Shown piece after piece: positions 1 through 11,063 of a stretch of 64,000 nucleotides of DNA. The stretch comes from Mikania micrantha (Eukaryota > Streptophyta > Magnoliopsida > Asterales > Asteraceae), in NCBI GenBank assembly GCA_009363875.1, contig CM018692.1:94454137-94518136 (forward strand), read 5' to 3'. A program made the translations under genes and the position numbers. Each line of letters begins with the position of its first letter. Within the stretch, counting starts at the first letter, position 1. Below the pieces are notes generated by a model that was given only the letters and a program-made list of their open reading frames with translations, was not told the DNA's origin and ran no database searches.

Positions 1-2449
1 TTCACCATTTCTCTCGATCACCCTCTATCTAACAGGACAACATGCGCACCCCTCCTCACAGCATTTGGCCCAAACTAGCAGGCCCAAACGACAACTTTGG
101 CCCACCTTTTAATTGGTTTATCCAAATAACACCTACGACCCATTTCATTCGGCCCATGTGATTAATCCAGTCCATTTAAAGTTCGGCCCAATTGATTCAA
201 GATGCAAATTAACATATGAAATCAAATGTTAAATGATAACATGCAAGTAATTATATACCGATTATAATTTTACTACAAAAGGTGGTAGATGGAATTGAAT
301 TAGAAGGTTTATTAACACAAAACCCAAAGGTATATTTATTAATTAAAATGATTTTCAAGACTACACTTTATGAGAAAGTTCACATAGGGTATGACATGAG
401 ATCGAAAACAAAGTATATTAACTTTACTTAAATGGAATAAGTGCTAGTAATATCTCTAACAAGCAAATCAGGCAGAATAAAGACCGAGACTCACAAGTGT
501 TAGCCAACTCTAGGGCTAACACATACACGTACGTAAATCACTACAATTTATACTTATAAATTACAACAACATGAAATCAATGCAGTATCGTGAATACACA
601 ACAAGTACAATCAAGAGCGCGTGCACTTCTTGTTTAAGCTAAGTCAACCACAACTACTACAAGGTGAGTTCATACGCCCCATTTCTAATCTTAACTGATT
701 TTAAACTCTCGGGGCTGAGAAACATGCTTAACTGTTATTTATTTAAAAGTTTTAGTTTAACATACTGCTTATACTTTGACTTAGATAATATTGCTTGACT
801 TATTATCATTTATCATTGTATGCATGCTTGTATGATCATGATATGACAGGAACAAATAAGATGAATATGATAATATAATTTCATAAATCATCAACACAAT
901 AGAATAACTTAGTTGTAAGATTCTATCTTATAGCACTTAGTTATACTTACAAGAACAAACATTGTGATAATCACAGGTGAACATGATGAGAACAACAACA
1001 AAACATATGAATGATATGAAGATAATATATCTTCATAATATCATTCAACACCAAAGTTAATGAAGTATAATAAGACAAGTGATTATAACACTTAACTTAC
1101 AACTCGACACATATAACAAGATAACATGAAACAAGTATCATCCACCACCTGAGTCGACTAAGTGTAGTAAGACTAGTTCTTACCACATCTTAGTGACAAC
1201 AGGGTGACTATATGGAACAACAAGGAATGATAATCATGATAAGGTAACTTCATGATAACAACATCTTTCATACAACAATTAACATAATGTAATAATACAA
1301 GTTCTTATTTTCCTTTGTTAACAACAACGAGAACATACAAAAATGGGAACAAACAACATTCGTGAACACAATACAATTGATTAGTATTGAACTGTCTGCA
1401 TTATATCATTTCAATCATGTGCCATGTATTCAAGTTGATCATTGTAAGTCCCTTTCATAAATCGCTGACCAGTTAGTTTCACGTGACTAAACCGACGAGA
1501 GCATAGTGGTACCATAGGTCTGACAAACCTCTAGCTTGTAGGGCTAGTATGTTGATCGTATTGATCATTTGCCGGTAACGTATGACCAGTGATAGGGCGA
1601 CGAATAGTCAGGGTCTGGTAAGCGACACATGGTGATATTAATATGCAGTGGTAAGTAATTAATCCATCGTTTCTTGTTGACTAGTAGACTGAGGAATTTA
1701 TTTTCTCTCATGTCATATTACTAGTAATAGTTTCGATGAGGCCTACGGTAATACAAGGTGGTAGAGATAAATCGGATGCATTGTAATCTGATTACGTGAG
1801 GATTGCAATGCATTCCTTTTAGACTGTATGCACTTCAAGTTGAGAACAAAGATCAATTGGTTAACTAACACTCTGTTATTATTTAAAAGTGATCAAGAGT
1901 TAACCCCCACAAGTAATAGAATAATAACAAGGAATATATTAAATTAATCTAACTCCCTTAATACAATGAGGGTGTATCAATACTTCGGTTTGATAACTAA
2001 TCCCCTCTCAACATATTACTCTACATATGATTCAACAGGTGAATATCAAACGGAATGAACATGGGAAATGTTAATGGGTGTCTATAATTGTACTACAAGT
2101 GGTGTTAAGTTCTATTAGGTATGTCATGGGATGTTGGCTGGGGCTTGTTCCCCTACATATGCCCTATATATAAACATAACTAATAGGATGAGATACTACT
2201 TGTGATTATAACTATGGAGAGGCCATTTGGTGAACGGGTGAATCAAACAACTTACAAGTAACATGTATGACATTGTGATGCATATGTGAACAATTCAAGG
2301 TTTTCAATTGTCAAACTTATGAACTCACCAACCTAGTGTTGACTTTGTATAAGTGCATGTTTTCTAAGGTGACGAACATGTTTAGTCACAAGTATTCAAG
2401 AACATAGCTAGTGGACTTTTAGAAGACCTAGCTACATTTTGTGTAATCT

Positions 2450-2735
2450 TTTTATTCTACGTACCAATCCTTACATCTCCTACTACCGGTGGGGTGACAA
2501 CTAGTTCTGGTATGTTGGGGGATATTATTATTGTTGTATCCAATGCCTACATTGCCTTTGCAGGTAAAAGAGTAATGAACAAACATTGAATAAAACAGTA
2601 CCCAACGGTTCACAAGCGGCTGAATATTTATTCCAGAAGGGCTTATTCGATCTAATCGTACCACGTAATCCTTTAAAAAGCGTTCTGAGTGAGTTATTTC
2701 AACTCTACACTTTCTTTCCTTTGAATCAAAATTAA
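2450..2735 (+). pseudogene. accD: accD 3' fragment (plastid acetyl-CoA carboxylase beta subunit)
   Basis: The plus strand reads as the C-terminus of the plastid carboxyltransferase beta subunit. Recognisable stretches include ITSPTTGGVTTS, NAYIAFAGKRV, AAEYLFQKGLFDLIVPR and SELFQL, ending at TAA 2733-2735 after FPLNQN. In plastids this protein helps make malonyl-CoA for fatty acid synthesis. Here only about the last 95 codons are present. A one-base loss after AGKRV shifts the frame. The fragment has no start or promoter and cannot encode a product; it is a relic within the plastid insertion. Confidence 0.9.
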
Positions 2736-3422
2736 AACATTAAGTTCAATTATTTTGAGCAAACAAGTAATTAGTTTATCGGAATCCAAGTCAAAATTAG
2801 ACGAATGGTTTTTTTTTTGTTGACATAAGATCTAATTAAAGTCACAGAAAATCGAAAACCCGCCCCCTTTTCTATATTCCTGATTATTGATCAAGAAACC
2901 TCTATTAACAAGATAAAAGATGAAATTCTTATTTTCGTAAAATAAAACTAGGCAAATAAAAAAAGATCTTCTTCTCGTCATATATAATGAAAATCTAGAA
3001 AATATAGAATTTTTTATCTATCTATATCTTACGATAATCCTATTTTGAATAAGAATCCCTGCTGGATGGGATTCTAACAAACTCTTTAATACAAATATAA
3101 ATAGAATCTAAATAAGTAGAATATAATTCATTTTTAAGAAACTTTTTTGCTTAATAAATGAAATTCGAAAACAAGAGCAAAAAATGAAGAAAATAATATC
3201 TCATCCATATCCTTTCAAATCCTTCATGTAGAAAGATAAAAAACTACATTATATACTCACTTAGATAGATACTTATATCTATAGATATTAAGTTTAGAAT
3301 TATCAAATTACAATAAGTAAGATATCCTTATATATAATAAGATATCTTTCTATTATCAATAATAAATATAAAATCTAAAAGATAATAACAGGTACAAATA
3401 GTAAAATTGAGGTGCCCATTCT
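2736..3422 (+). other. accD-psaI plastid spacer inside the NUPT
   Basis: AT-rich sequence with no coding potential, lying between the accD stop and the psaI start in the normal plastid order. It is a noncoding spacer carried along with the insertion. No tRNA or other gene was recognised in it. Confidence 0.7.
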
Positions 3423-3533
3423 ATGACAACTCTTAACTTTCCCTCTGTTTTGGTCCCTTTAGTAGGCCTAGTATTTCCGGCAATCGCAATGGCTTCTTTA
3501 TTTCTTCAAGTTCAAAAAAACAAGATTGTTTAG
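3423..3533 (+). pseudogene. psaI: psaI, photosystem I subunit VIII, intact reading frame in a nuclear plastid insertion
   Basis: An uninterrupted 36-codon frame runs from ATG 3423 to TAG 3531-3533. It begins MTTLNFPSVLVPLVGL and ends VQKNKIV, with the single hydrophobic membrane helix typical of PsaI. In plastids PsaI is a small membrane subunit of photosystem I. The length equals the usual family length. It is called a pseudogene because it lies in a retrotransposon LTR without a nuclear promoter or transit peptide, flanked by broken accD and ycf4. The frame may be intact only because it is short and the insertion recent. Confidence 0.88.
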
Positions 3534-3935
3534 AGCCGATGGCACAAAATCTCATTTATATAAATATATATAATTTTTTTCCAATTGATGTTTGTATCAT
3601 AACACAGATATCCATTTAACAAAATAGGGTATAAGCGGCTTCCGCCGAAAAATGATTATGTCTTCAGAAAATGCTATGTTCTAGCTATTTTCAAATAGAC
3701 CCGAATCGGCGGATGGATGAACTGTAACGTTGGTCTATCTATATGTATGTGGCTATCTTTAGTGAGATCATACGAAGGGTATTTATTAGTTTAGATCTAA
3801 CCAATTTAATGAATTACTCCTAAAGGTTCACATCAAACTAGTGCTAGTTGATGCGAGTTACATCAGAAACAAACAGACTAAAGTCAAATTCATTAAGGGT
3901 ATTCTCTTAATTCCAAAAAAGCAACGGGATCAAGT

Positions 3936-4270
3936 ATGAGTTGTCGATCAGAACATATATGGAGAACCTATAAAGGGGGCTCGAAAAACAAGTAATTTCT
4001 GTTGGGCAATTATCCTTTTTTTAGGTTCATTAGGATTCTTGTTGGTTGGAACCTCGAGTTATCTTGGTAGAAATTTGATATCTTTATTTCCATCTCAGCA
4101 AATAGTTTTTTTCCACAAGGAATTGTGATGTGTTTCTATAGGATCGCGAGTCTTTTTATTAGCTCCTATTTGTGGTGCACAATTTCGTGGAATGTACGTA
4201 GTGGTTATGATCGATTTGATGTAAAAGACGGAATAGTGTGTATCTTTTGTTGGGGATTTCCTGGAAAAAA
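3936..4270 (+). pseudogene. ycf4: ycf4 5' fragment (photosystem I assembly factor)
   Basis: The plus strand starts MSCRSEHIW, as plastid Ycf4 does. A two-base loss then shifts the frame and gives a stop within twenty codons. Read in the other frames, the sequence continues with recognisable Ycf4 segments (for example SNFCW, LFLGSLGFLLVG, SYLGRN). It stops at the right NUPT junction near 4270, about 110 codons in. Ycf4 is a thylakoid membrane assembly factor for photosystem I. This copy lacks its C-terminal part and cannot be functional. Confidence 0.88.
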
Positions 4271-4555
4271 TACTTTTGGAATGACAAAACAATGAATCAT
4301 CTTTTGTGAATCTTGTACAGTTACAAGATATAAGCTCATTGATTCTATTGATTAGATTTACTTAGTTAAATTATGAGGAAACAATATAATTTAACTTTGT
4401 AATTCTATTTCATTGTCATGTTAGCATTTCACATTTATTTATCATGTGCTATGTAAACAATCTGATCATTTCGATTATCAAACGATATCGTGCCCCGAGA
4501 ACTTTCCGCCCGACGGGAGAGTCGATCCAGCCCGCCGGCTCGGGGTGTGACAGAT

Positions 4556-4568
4556 TGGTATTAGAGCC
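4556..4568 (+). other. Primer binding site of element A
   Basis: TGGTATTAGAGCC starts three bases after the 5' LTR terminus (tgtgaca). It matches the initiator-Met tRNA complement TGGTATCAGAGCC with one change. This fixes the LTR/internal border and the plus orientation. Confidence 0.88.
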
Positions 4569-4718
4569 ATGGTTATAAAGAAATATAGGTCATATTGCTT
4601 AAACTGTTTGGCCTAGACTATAACCTAGGGACCCTCATGTAGAGATCATACCACATAGGATTACATTTGCATCTGTCTTCTGCGTCTGATCACTTAACTA
4701 ACCGATTTTCTTTCGGTT

Positions 4719-4897
4719 ATGATCAGAGTTCCGCCAAGAAGACCACGACTAGCTTTACTGCCACCGCCGCAAGATTCAGCACCGCATTCATCGACACCGA
4801 CACCACTTGACTCTCCTCCACACCTACCTCCTCCCCCTCCTCCTCCGCCACCATATGTTCATGAGTTGGATCCCGCTACTATAGCACTGGCCACACT
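4719..4897 (+). pseudogene. gag N-terminus of element A, split by the copia insertion
   Basis: ATG at 4719 opens a proline-rich gag N-terminus (MIRVPPRRPR..., then a run of about nine prolines, then LDPATIALATL). The same start is seen in element C gag (MIRMPPRR..., LDPATVALATL). The frame is cut at 4897 by the copia 5' LTR. The rest of gag resumes after the duplicated target acact at 18755, and the two halves are in the same frame across the duplication. Gag is the structural particle protein. The apparent ORF end at 4916 lies in copia LTR sequence and is not real. Confidence 0.85.
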
Positions 4898-5420
4898 TGT
4901 TAGTGCACATATGTAATAGTTTGCTATTCAAAAGTTGTATTTATTTTGAGTTTTAAATAGGTTCGGGTAATAGGTTTGTCTAAGGTTTGTCTGGCCCACG
5001 AACCTAGACAGGTTCGGCGAATCTATTGCTTTGATAGGTTCGGCGAACCTATAACCTGGAGAAGGTCCAGCGAACCTATAGGTTTGGCAACCTAGGTTTC
5101 GCCTAGCGAACCTAAGGGTTCGCCCAGTGAACCTTAGGGTTCGGCTCTAGATAGGTTCGGCTGATTAACTGTTTGTATATATAGGAGGTTTGTCTGAATT
5201 CTTCATAACTTTGACAGAACTTCAGCAAACCTGTGAGAATTCTCTGTGTGAGAAATTATTTCTGAGTGAACTTCTTGTAATCATTTGTTGATTAATAGAA
5301 GATTGTTTATGAAATTGCTTGTCTTCTTTTGATTCTATATATATCAATCATGGATTTCGCACGTGGTTGATAGTTCGTAGAGCTTCGTTATCGATCCTGA
5401 TCTGTATCACCAAACCAACA
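4898..5420 (+). repeat. 5' LTR of copia A
   Basis: Begins TGTTAGTGCACATATG and ends ACCAAACCAACA, matching the 3' LTR at 18250-18754. It contains a cluster of AGGTTCG and CGAACCT heptamers (about 4960-5165) just before a TATATATA box at 5176-5183. The two LTRs differ mainly by gains and losses inside the heptamer cluster. Confidence 0.95.
5176..5183 (+). promoter_or_regulatory. TATA box of copia A 5' LTR
   Basis: TATATATA directly downstream of the heptamer cluster and about 245 bases before the LTR end, where an LTR core promoter is expected. The identical box is at 18510-18517 in the 3' LTR. Function is inferred from position and motif. Confidence 0.65.
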
Positions 5421-5421
5421 G

Positions 5422-5433
5422 TGGTATCAGAGC
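5422..5433 (+). other. Primer binding site of copia A
   Basis: TGGTATCAGAGC, a perfect complement to the 3' end of plant initiator-Met tRNA, lies one base after the LTR end. It marks the start of the internal region. Confidence 0.93.
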
Positions 5434-5703
5434 GTTTGGTGAGGTTCTACACAACAAATTCAAAGAATTCAAGTGATTTTGAAGATTTGAAGACTTGAAG
5501 ATCATTGATGGCTCAAAATTTTCTTTTCTTGATCGATTGATTGTTGTTTTCGGTAGATATTGTTATCAATTGTTGTTGAACTACAACAATTCATAATTTG
5601 GGGTGTGATTTTGGAGTTTTGGAAGGATTTTTCAAAGTTTTGGAAGATTTCCCTTCCAAAATTTTCGAATTTTGTGCTACTCGTGAGACGAACATGTGAA
5701 TTG

Positions 5704-6175
5704 CTGAACAGAAAGGTTCGCTGTTTAGAAGGTTTTTCAGAAGGTTGGTTTGTGTCTTTGAGGAGGTTCGTCCAAGGTTCGACCAAGGTTCGTCCAAGGT
5801 TTGGCCAAGGTTGTGTGATAGTTCGCCAGAGGTTTGCTGGTTACTTTTCAAGGTTTGTCTGAGGTTCGGGTGCAAGATTCGTTCAAGGTTCGTCTGTGTT
5901 GCAAGGTTCGTCTGAGATTCGGTTGGAAGGTTCGTGGGATATAGTTCGCCTGAAGGTTCGTTTGGGCTGAAGGTTCGTCTGGTTTCAAGGTTCGCTTGTT
6001 TCAGGGTTCGTCTGTTTAAGGGTTCGCTTGTTTAAAGGTTCGCCTGTCTATAGGTTCGCCTGTCTGGAGGTTCGCTTGAGATCAAGGTTCGCTGCTCAAA
6101 GGTTCGGTTGGTTGACTGTAGGTTCGTCAGTTTGAAAAGGTTCGGCTAGGGTTGTTCTTGAAAAGGTTCGCTACT
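5704..6175 (+). repeat. AGGTTCG heptamer array in the copia A leader
   Basis: About 21 copies of GGTTCG, mostly as AGGTTCG followed by T, C or G and spaced 8-25 bases apart, lie between the primer site and the gag ATG. All are in the same orientation. Spacers such as TCTGTTT and CTTGTTT recur. The sequence lacks ATG codons through most of the array, so it behaves as an untranslated leader. The same heptamer recurs upstream of ORF2 and in the LTRs. Confidence 0.9.
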
Positions 6176-6190
6176 TAAAAATCAAAAATT

Positions 6191-9100
6191 ATGTCTGACA
6201 TGTACGCAGCTATGGCTAGTCAGAATTCCAAACTCCGGAGCATTTTGATTAGTGAGACAGAAGTTGGTAGTGCCAATAAAGTGCCAAAGTTATTGGATTT
6301 AGCTGATTATGATAATTGGAAGGGACGTTTTGAGACTCATCTAAATGGCACAGATACAAATCTGTGGGCGAGAATGTTATATCCTTATGAGAGACCCAGG
6401 GTGGTTGGTACTGATCTGTTTCAACTTTTAGAAAGATTGGATGTAGATGAGCGAAAGAAATATGACTACGAGAAAAAGGCTTATTGGTTATTGAGTCAAG
6501 CAATTCCAAACCAAATTCTACATCAATTCGATGAACACAAGACTGCTTACAGTCTTTGGAATGCATTAAAGGCTAGAGTTGAAGGCAACACAAATCTGAA
6601 GAAGATGAAGGCAACAGATATCAGGAAGGAGTTTGAAAACTTTAACAACATTGGAAATGAGACTCTGGATGCGTTAATCAGCAGATACAGACATTTGCTA
6701 ACCGAAGTGAGAAAATATGGCATTGAGTATTCAAAAGATGAGAAGATTGATTGTTTAGCTGATGCCTTACCAGATAAATGGAACTCATTGGTGATGATAT
6801 TGAGAGAAAAATCTACCTGGATTGACATTGGTAGAATTTATTCAGAAACTTGAGGAACAAGAAATAAAGGACCAAAGGAAAGCGAGACGAGTAAATGTCA
6901 CACCAGATCCTTCCTTGTATGGTGGTTCTGCTGCTACACCACCTGCATCATCTGCCAAAATACATACTGCTTTTGTCTCTAGTACGTCATAGCGTACTAA
7001 TGTTCCTTCTGCTTCTACAAGTACAAGTTCATCATACTCTAACAATGAGAAGAAGTCTGACACAATACCACCTCCTATACAGCTTAACACTACCAATTTG
7101 GGAAAAGTTACAGTTGAAGCTGTTAAAGATCATATGTCTATTCTTTCATGTGTTGTCAGCGCATACGATGAACAGGTGGCAGGTAGAATTGGGAATGCAA
7201 ATCTGACTTTTGAAGATTATGCACAAATTGATGAGGATGAAATGGAATTGATAGATACGCAAACGGCACTGGCGAGTGTTATCCGCAGAATCATTCGGTA
7301 TGGGAAGAAGACGGGAAAGAAATTCACCTTTGACCGCAACACCAAATTTGGATTCAATCCTAAATCCACTCAGTGCTATAACTGTGGTGAACATGGTCAC
7401 TTTGCAAGAGAATGCAAGAACCCAAAGAAGCAGGGAAATCTGAATCCATTTAAGCCAAAGGAAGACCATCAAAAAAAGAAAGAGAAATCTGAAGATTCTT
7501 CTAAAGCACTTGTGAGTCAAGCTGATGAGGGTTATGACTGGGGCAAACAGTACAATGATTTGATGGGTGCATTTATGGCTTCATTGGAAGAAGACTCTGG
7601 GAAAGGAAAGGAAAAGGTGGATGAGGTGAATAAGGTAAATAATGATCTGCTTGAGATGATTGATAGACTAAAAGAGATGAACTCTCAGCTAACCTCTGAT
7701 CTGAGAGTATGCACAGAAGCAAATAAGAAGTTGATTTCAAAAGAAAAGGCTTTTGATAAGCAGATAATTGATCTTAGTAAAGAAAACGAGGATTTGAAGA
7801 TCAAGGTTTTACAAAACAATCATGTTGTGTCTGTGCATCCTGACTCAGTTCAGAAGTTAAAAGTGGAATTGTCAGCAGCTAAAGCTGAAGCTGAGTTACA
7901 CAAAGGCAAGCTTGAAAACTACCAAAATTCTGCATATGTCATCGATTACTTTGCTGCAATGCAAAGATCTTCGCATGATACTTCTGGTATTGGTTTTCAT
8001 GCTGTGCCACATCCTCCCAGTTATGTATCGAGACCACAACTTGAACCGGATTTGGAAGTTAATCCGATTTCATTAAAGGAGATTGTGTCTGATCATGTAA
8101 CTGAGGTTGATGAAAGTGTATCATCTCATGAGAGTGAGTTTGTTGATTATGATGCTCCGATTATTAAGGACATCACTGATTCAGAATTTCCAGCTGAGAT
8201 TCTGAGAATGATTGGTCATCAAGTTAAGAGTGTAGAGAAGAAGAGTCCAATATTTCAGAAACCAAAGTCTGAAATAAAATCAACTGAGAAAACAGTGGTT
8301 AAACAAAATGTTGTTTCCAAACCAGGATTAAAAGTCAAAACTTCATCCACTCTTAAGCCAACTGTGTTTGTTAAGTCTTCTATTTCACAGAAAGGAGAGT
8401 CGAGTAATGTTTTTCAAAAACAAAAGGGTTTTTCTGAAAAGGTTGATAAGAAGTTTGTCAAGGTGGTTGACAAGGGTAATCAAATTGGGGCTGGAACCAA
8501 GGGCAAAACAAAGATTTTTCAAAAGATTAATTCCAAAACAAAAGCCACTGGATTGAAGCATAATGTTTCATCACCATCAGTTGCATTTAAATCTTTGGGT
8601 TCATCAAAGATTTGTGATGAATTGAAGCCAAAGAGTATTTCAAAAAGGAAATGCTACAGATGTGGGAGATTAGGTCATGTTATTGCTGACTGTGATTTGG
8701 ATACTTGCAACAGATTTCATACTTTTATTCCACGAGAAACACGAAAGTGTTTCACTTGTGGAGGAAAAGGACATATTTCAACAAATGTCCAAATCACAAG
8801 ATCAAGAAAAGTTCAGTAAATGAAAGTCGGGTGATCCAATTGAGTGGGAGTCCTAGGAGGGTAAAGCCTAGTGAGGAGGAGATGAGAGTCCTCAGAAAAT
8901 TTGATTCTGAGTGTGTCTGGGTTAAGGAAGAAAAGTTACAGAAAAGCAAAGTTTTAGATAACAAACAACAGGTTAAAAGATTTGTGAAAAAGTCATCATC
9001 ATCTGATGATGAATTTTATGACAATTTTTCTTCTAAACAATTTTCAAAACAAAATGGTAATTCTAATTCTTTTTGGAAATTCAGACACAGGTCAGATGAT

Positions 9101-9229
9101 AAACTTTTTGTGAGAAATGATGAATACTTGGAAGATGGGTCTTCAAGTAGTTCATCAAAACCGAATGTCAAGAGGCTATTCAGGGAGACTCAACGCCAGA
9201 ATGGCGGGAGTCATCCCTTTTGGTACTGA
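6191..9229 (+). pseudogene. copia A gag (large Sirevirus-type Gag), frame-broken
   Basis: Starts at ATG 6191 (MSDMYAAMASQNSKLRSI). It runs through the copia gag fold (WLLSQAIPN, ADALPDKWNSLV), a first zinc knuckle CYNCGEHGHFAREC, a lysine/glutamate-rich coiled coil (about 7600-7950), then GIGFHAVP. Two further knuckles follow near 8650-8780 (CYRCGRLGHVIADC and a third starting CFTCGGKGH). Breaks: a frameshift near 6830, a TAG near 6989, and a frameshift inside the third knuckle near 8780. The frame ends at TGA 9227-9229, in phase with the protease frame. Gag builds the cytoplasmic particle and binds RNA through the knuckles. Sirevirus Gag coiled coils are reported to contact dynein light chain-like proteins; whether this one does is unknown. 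Confidence 0.9.
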
Positions 9230-9247
9230 TCAAAATTTTAATTTATT

Positions 9248-11060
9248 GTGCAGGTGGCATTCATGGGCCATATCAACAGTCGCTGGATTATTGATAGTGG
9301 ATGCTCACGGCACATGACAGGAGAGTTAGGATCGTTGAAAGAATTCAGGGAAATGAAAGGGTGTTATGTTAATTTTGCAGGTGACAAAGGTGGTCAGATT
9401 ACAGGGTGTGGTATTTTGACTAATTGTAAAGTTTCCTTTGACAACGTGAATTACTGCAAGGAGTTAACTAACAATCTTTTGAGTGTGTCACATATTTGTG
9501 ACAAAGGGTATAAGGTGTTGTTTGATGATAAAAAGTGTTATGTGCTTCAACAAGGAATTCAGATTCCTGAAGAATGGATACTGATGACTGCTGACAGGAG
9601 TAAGGATTTATATGTTTTGGACACGGCTAGGGCAGAGACTGTAAACAAGGTGGAGACGTGTTTGGTGTCGAAGGCAACCGAGCAATATACTAGGTCTTGG
9701 CACAGACGGATGGGTCACATACATATCAGGAAGATGAATCATTTAGTGCATAATCACTTGGTTGAAGGAGTACCTGTGAAACACTTTAAACTCCCTGATG
9801 TGTGTGTGTCTTGCAAGAAGGGTAAACAGAAAAGGAGGTCCCATAAAACAAAGACAGTGTTTTCTATTGATAAACCACTGGAACTACTTCACATGAATTT
9901 GTTTGGACCGATTAATGTGAAGAGTATCGGTGGTGAATCATACTGTTTTGTGGTGACCAATGATTTTTCGAGATTTTCATGGGTAATGTTCTTAAAGTTT
10001 AAATCGGAAACTTATGAAAATTTTGTTTTATTAGTGAACAGGTTGGAGACATTGTACAAGCTGAGAGTAAGGCGTGTTCTATCAGACAATGGGACAGAGT
10101 TCAAGAATCAAAACATGGAAGAATTTTGTAATTCAAAGGGCATACAGCAGCAATTTAGTGCACCGTATGAACCACAAATGAACGGTGTTGCTGAGAGAAA
10201 GAACCGGACATTGATTGAGTCTGCTAGAACTATGCTTCCTGATTCAAAGTTCCCCATTACTTTCTAGAGTGAAGCCGTAGCGACCGCCTGTTTTACTCTT
10301 AACCGAGTGCTAATTGTGAAAAGACATAACAAGACTTGCTTTGAACTGCTTCAAAATCGAAAACCAAATTTGGAACACTTGTAACCTTTCGGGGCTCCGT
10401 GTACCATGCTTAAGAAAGATGTTAATTCAACTCTAAAGTTGAAAAAGGTTTCTTTCTTAGGTACAGCCTACCCAACAAACGTGTGTTTAACAAACACACG
10501 GGTGTTGTGGAACTATGGTATAATGTGGATGTTCAAAGACATACACCTATACCTGAAGGCAAAGGACCAAATTGGCTTTTCGATTATGATAAACTTTTTG
10601 AGTCTTTTAACTTGTCTCCAAATGTTACTGATGATGAAATATCCTCGCAGATGTTATATGATCTGCAGAATGCTGATGATCAAGGTGTTTCTCATCAAGC
10701 TGAAGATAATCATCCAACAGAGGAAGGCACTTCAGGAGCAATGAATGATGATTGGTCATCTTAGGATGATCAGGATGTTTCTGAAGATGCAGTTTCTCAT
10801 GATGAAGATGTTGACCAAAATATCACAAATCTTGATCATGATCTTGGAGTCCCACAAGTGCCAGTGACTAGAGTTCATGTAAATCATCCTGTTGAGCAGA
10901 TCATTGGAGATCCGTCTGTTGGAGTACAGACAAGAAGTCAAGTTACAAACGCAGAGAGTTTGTATGCTGAGTTGGAGAGAAATCATGGAACTCAAAAGTT
11001 ATGGATGCATTCTGCATTCATTTCTCACATTGAGCCAAAATTTGTAACTGAGGCACTACG
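9248..11060 (+). pseudogene. copia A pol, protease and integrase part
   Basis: The protease active site reads WIIDSGCSRHMTG near 9280-9320. GAG-pre-integrase and an HHCC zinc site follow (HRRMGH, CVSCKKGK). The integrase core has LSDNGTEF and NGVAERKNRTL, but the first catalytic aspartate is asparagine (LLHMNLFGP near 9885-9910), so strand transfer should be lost. A TGG to TAG change stops the frame at 10265-10267, and frameshifts near 10480 and a TAG at 10762 follow. The tail GKGPNWLFDYDKLFESFNL is shared with copia D (GKGPYWLFDYEVVFN), tying the two to one lineage. The frame from 10765 to about 11075 is a linker with QTRSQV just before RT. Confidence 0.9.
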
Positions 11061-11063
11061 TGA

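Larger units (their letters stand above)
2449..4270 (+). other. Nuclear insertion of plastid DNA (NUPT): accD 3' end - psaI - ycf4 5' part
   Basis: The 3' LTR reads straight from ...tgtgtaatc into atacttttggaatg (27226-27250). The 5' LTR carries about 1.82 kb between the same two points. The inserted DNA reads as the 3' end of accD, a spacer, complete psaI, a spacer and the first part of ycf4, in the conserved plastid order and orientation. No clear target duplication is visible at the junctions, as expected for end-joining capture of organelle DNA. Small deletions in accD and ycf4 show that it is decaying. The insertion post-dates element A, because only one LTR has it. Confidence 0.92.
1..4552 (+). 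repeat. 5' LTR of element A (partial), interrupted by plastid DNA
   Basis: This is the 3' part of the 5' LTR. It begins at the base matching 24800 in the 3' LTR and ends with tgtgaca at 4546-4552. The first 200 bases hold several GGCCCA motifs. A splice-donor-like box AAGGTGAGTTCATAC lies at 661-675. A GGGGCTTGT-CCCC block followed by a TATATATAA box lies at 2140-2174. The plastid insertion occupies about 2449-4270. Without it the retained LTR is about 2.73 kb, matching the 2.72-kb equivalent in the 3' LTR. Confidence 0.9.

Noticed and set aside
2449..4270. The window being plastid DNA
   Set aside because: The plastid segment is only 1.8 kb, is frame-broken and sits within an LTR whose partner lacks it.
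5704..6175. Heptamer array as a possible CRISPR-like or telomeric repeat
   Set aside because: The units are seven bases with irregular spacers in a plant retroelement leader; not a CRISPR array and not the plant telomere repeat.
5704..6175. GGTTCG as tRNA B-box, suggesting tRNA or SINE genes
   Set aside because: No A-box, cloverleaf or tRNA-sized unit; only the short core is shared.
9187..9242. A short intron joining gag to pol in copia A (GTACTG...TGTGCAG)
   Set aside because: About 33 bases is too short for a plant intron; stop-codon separation of gag and pol is simpler.
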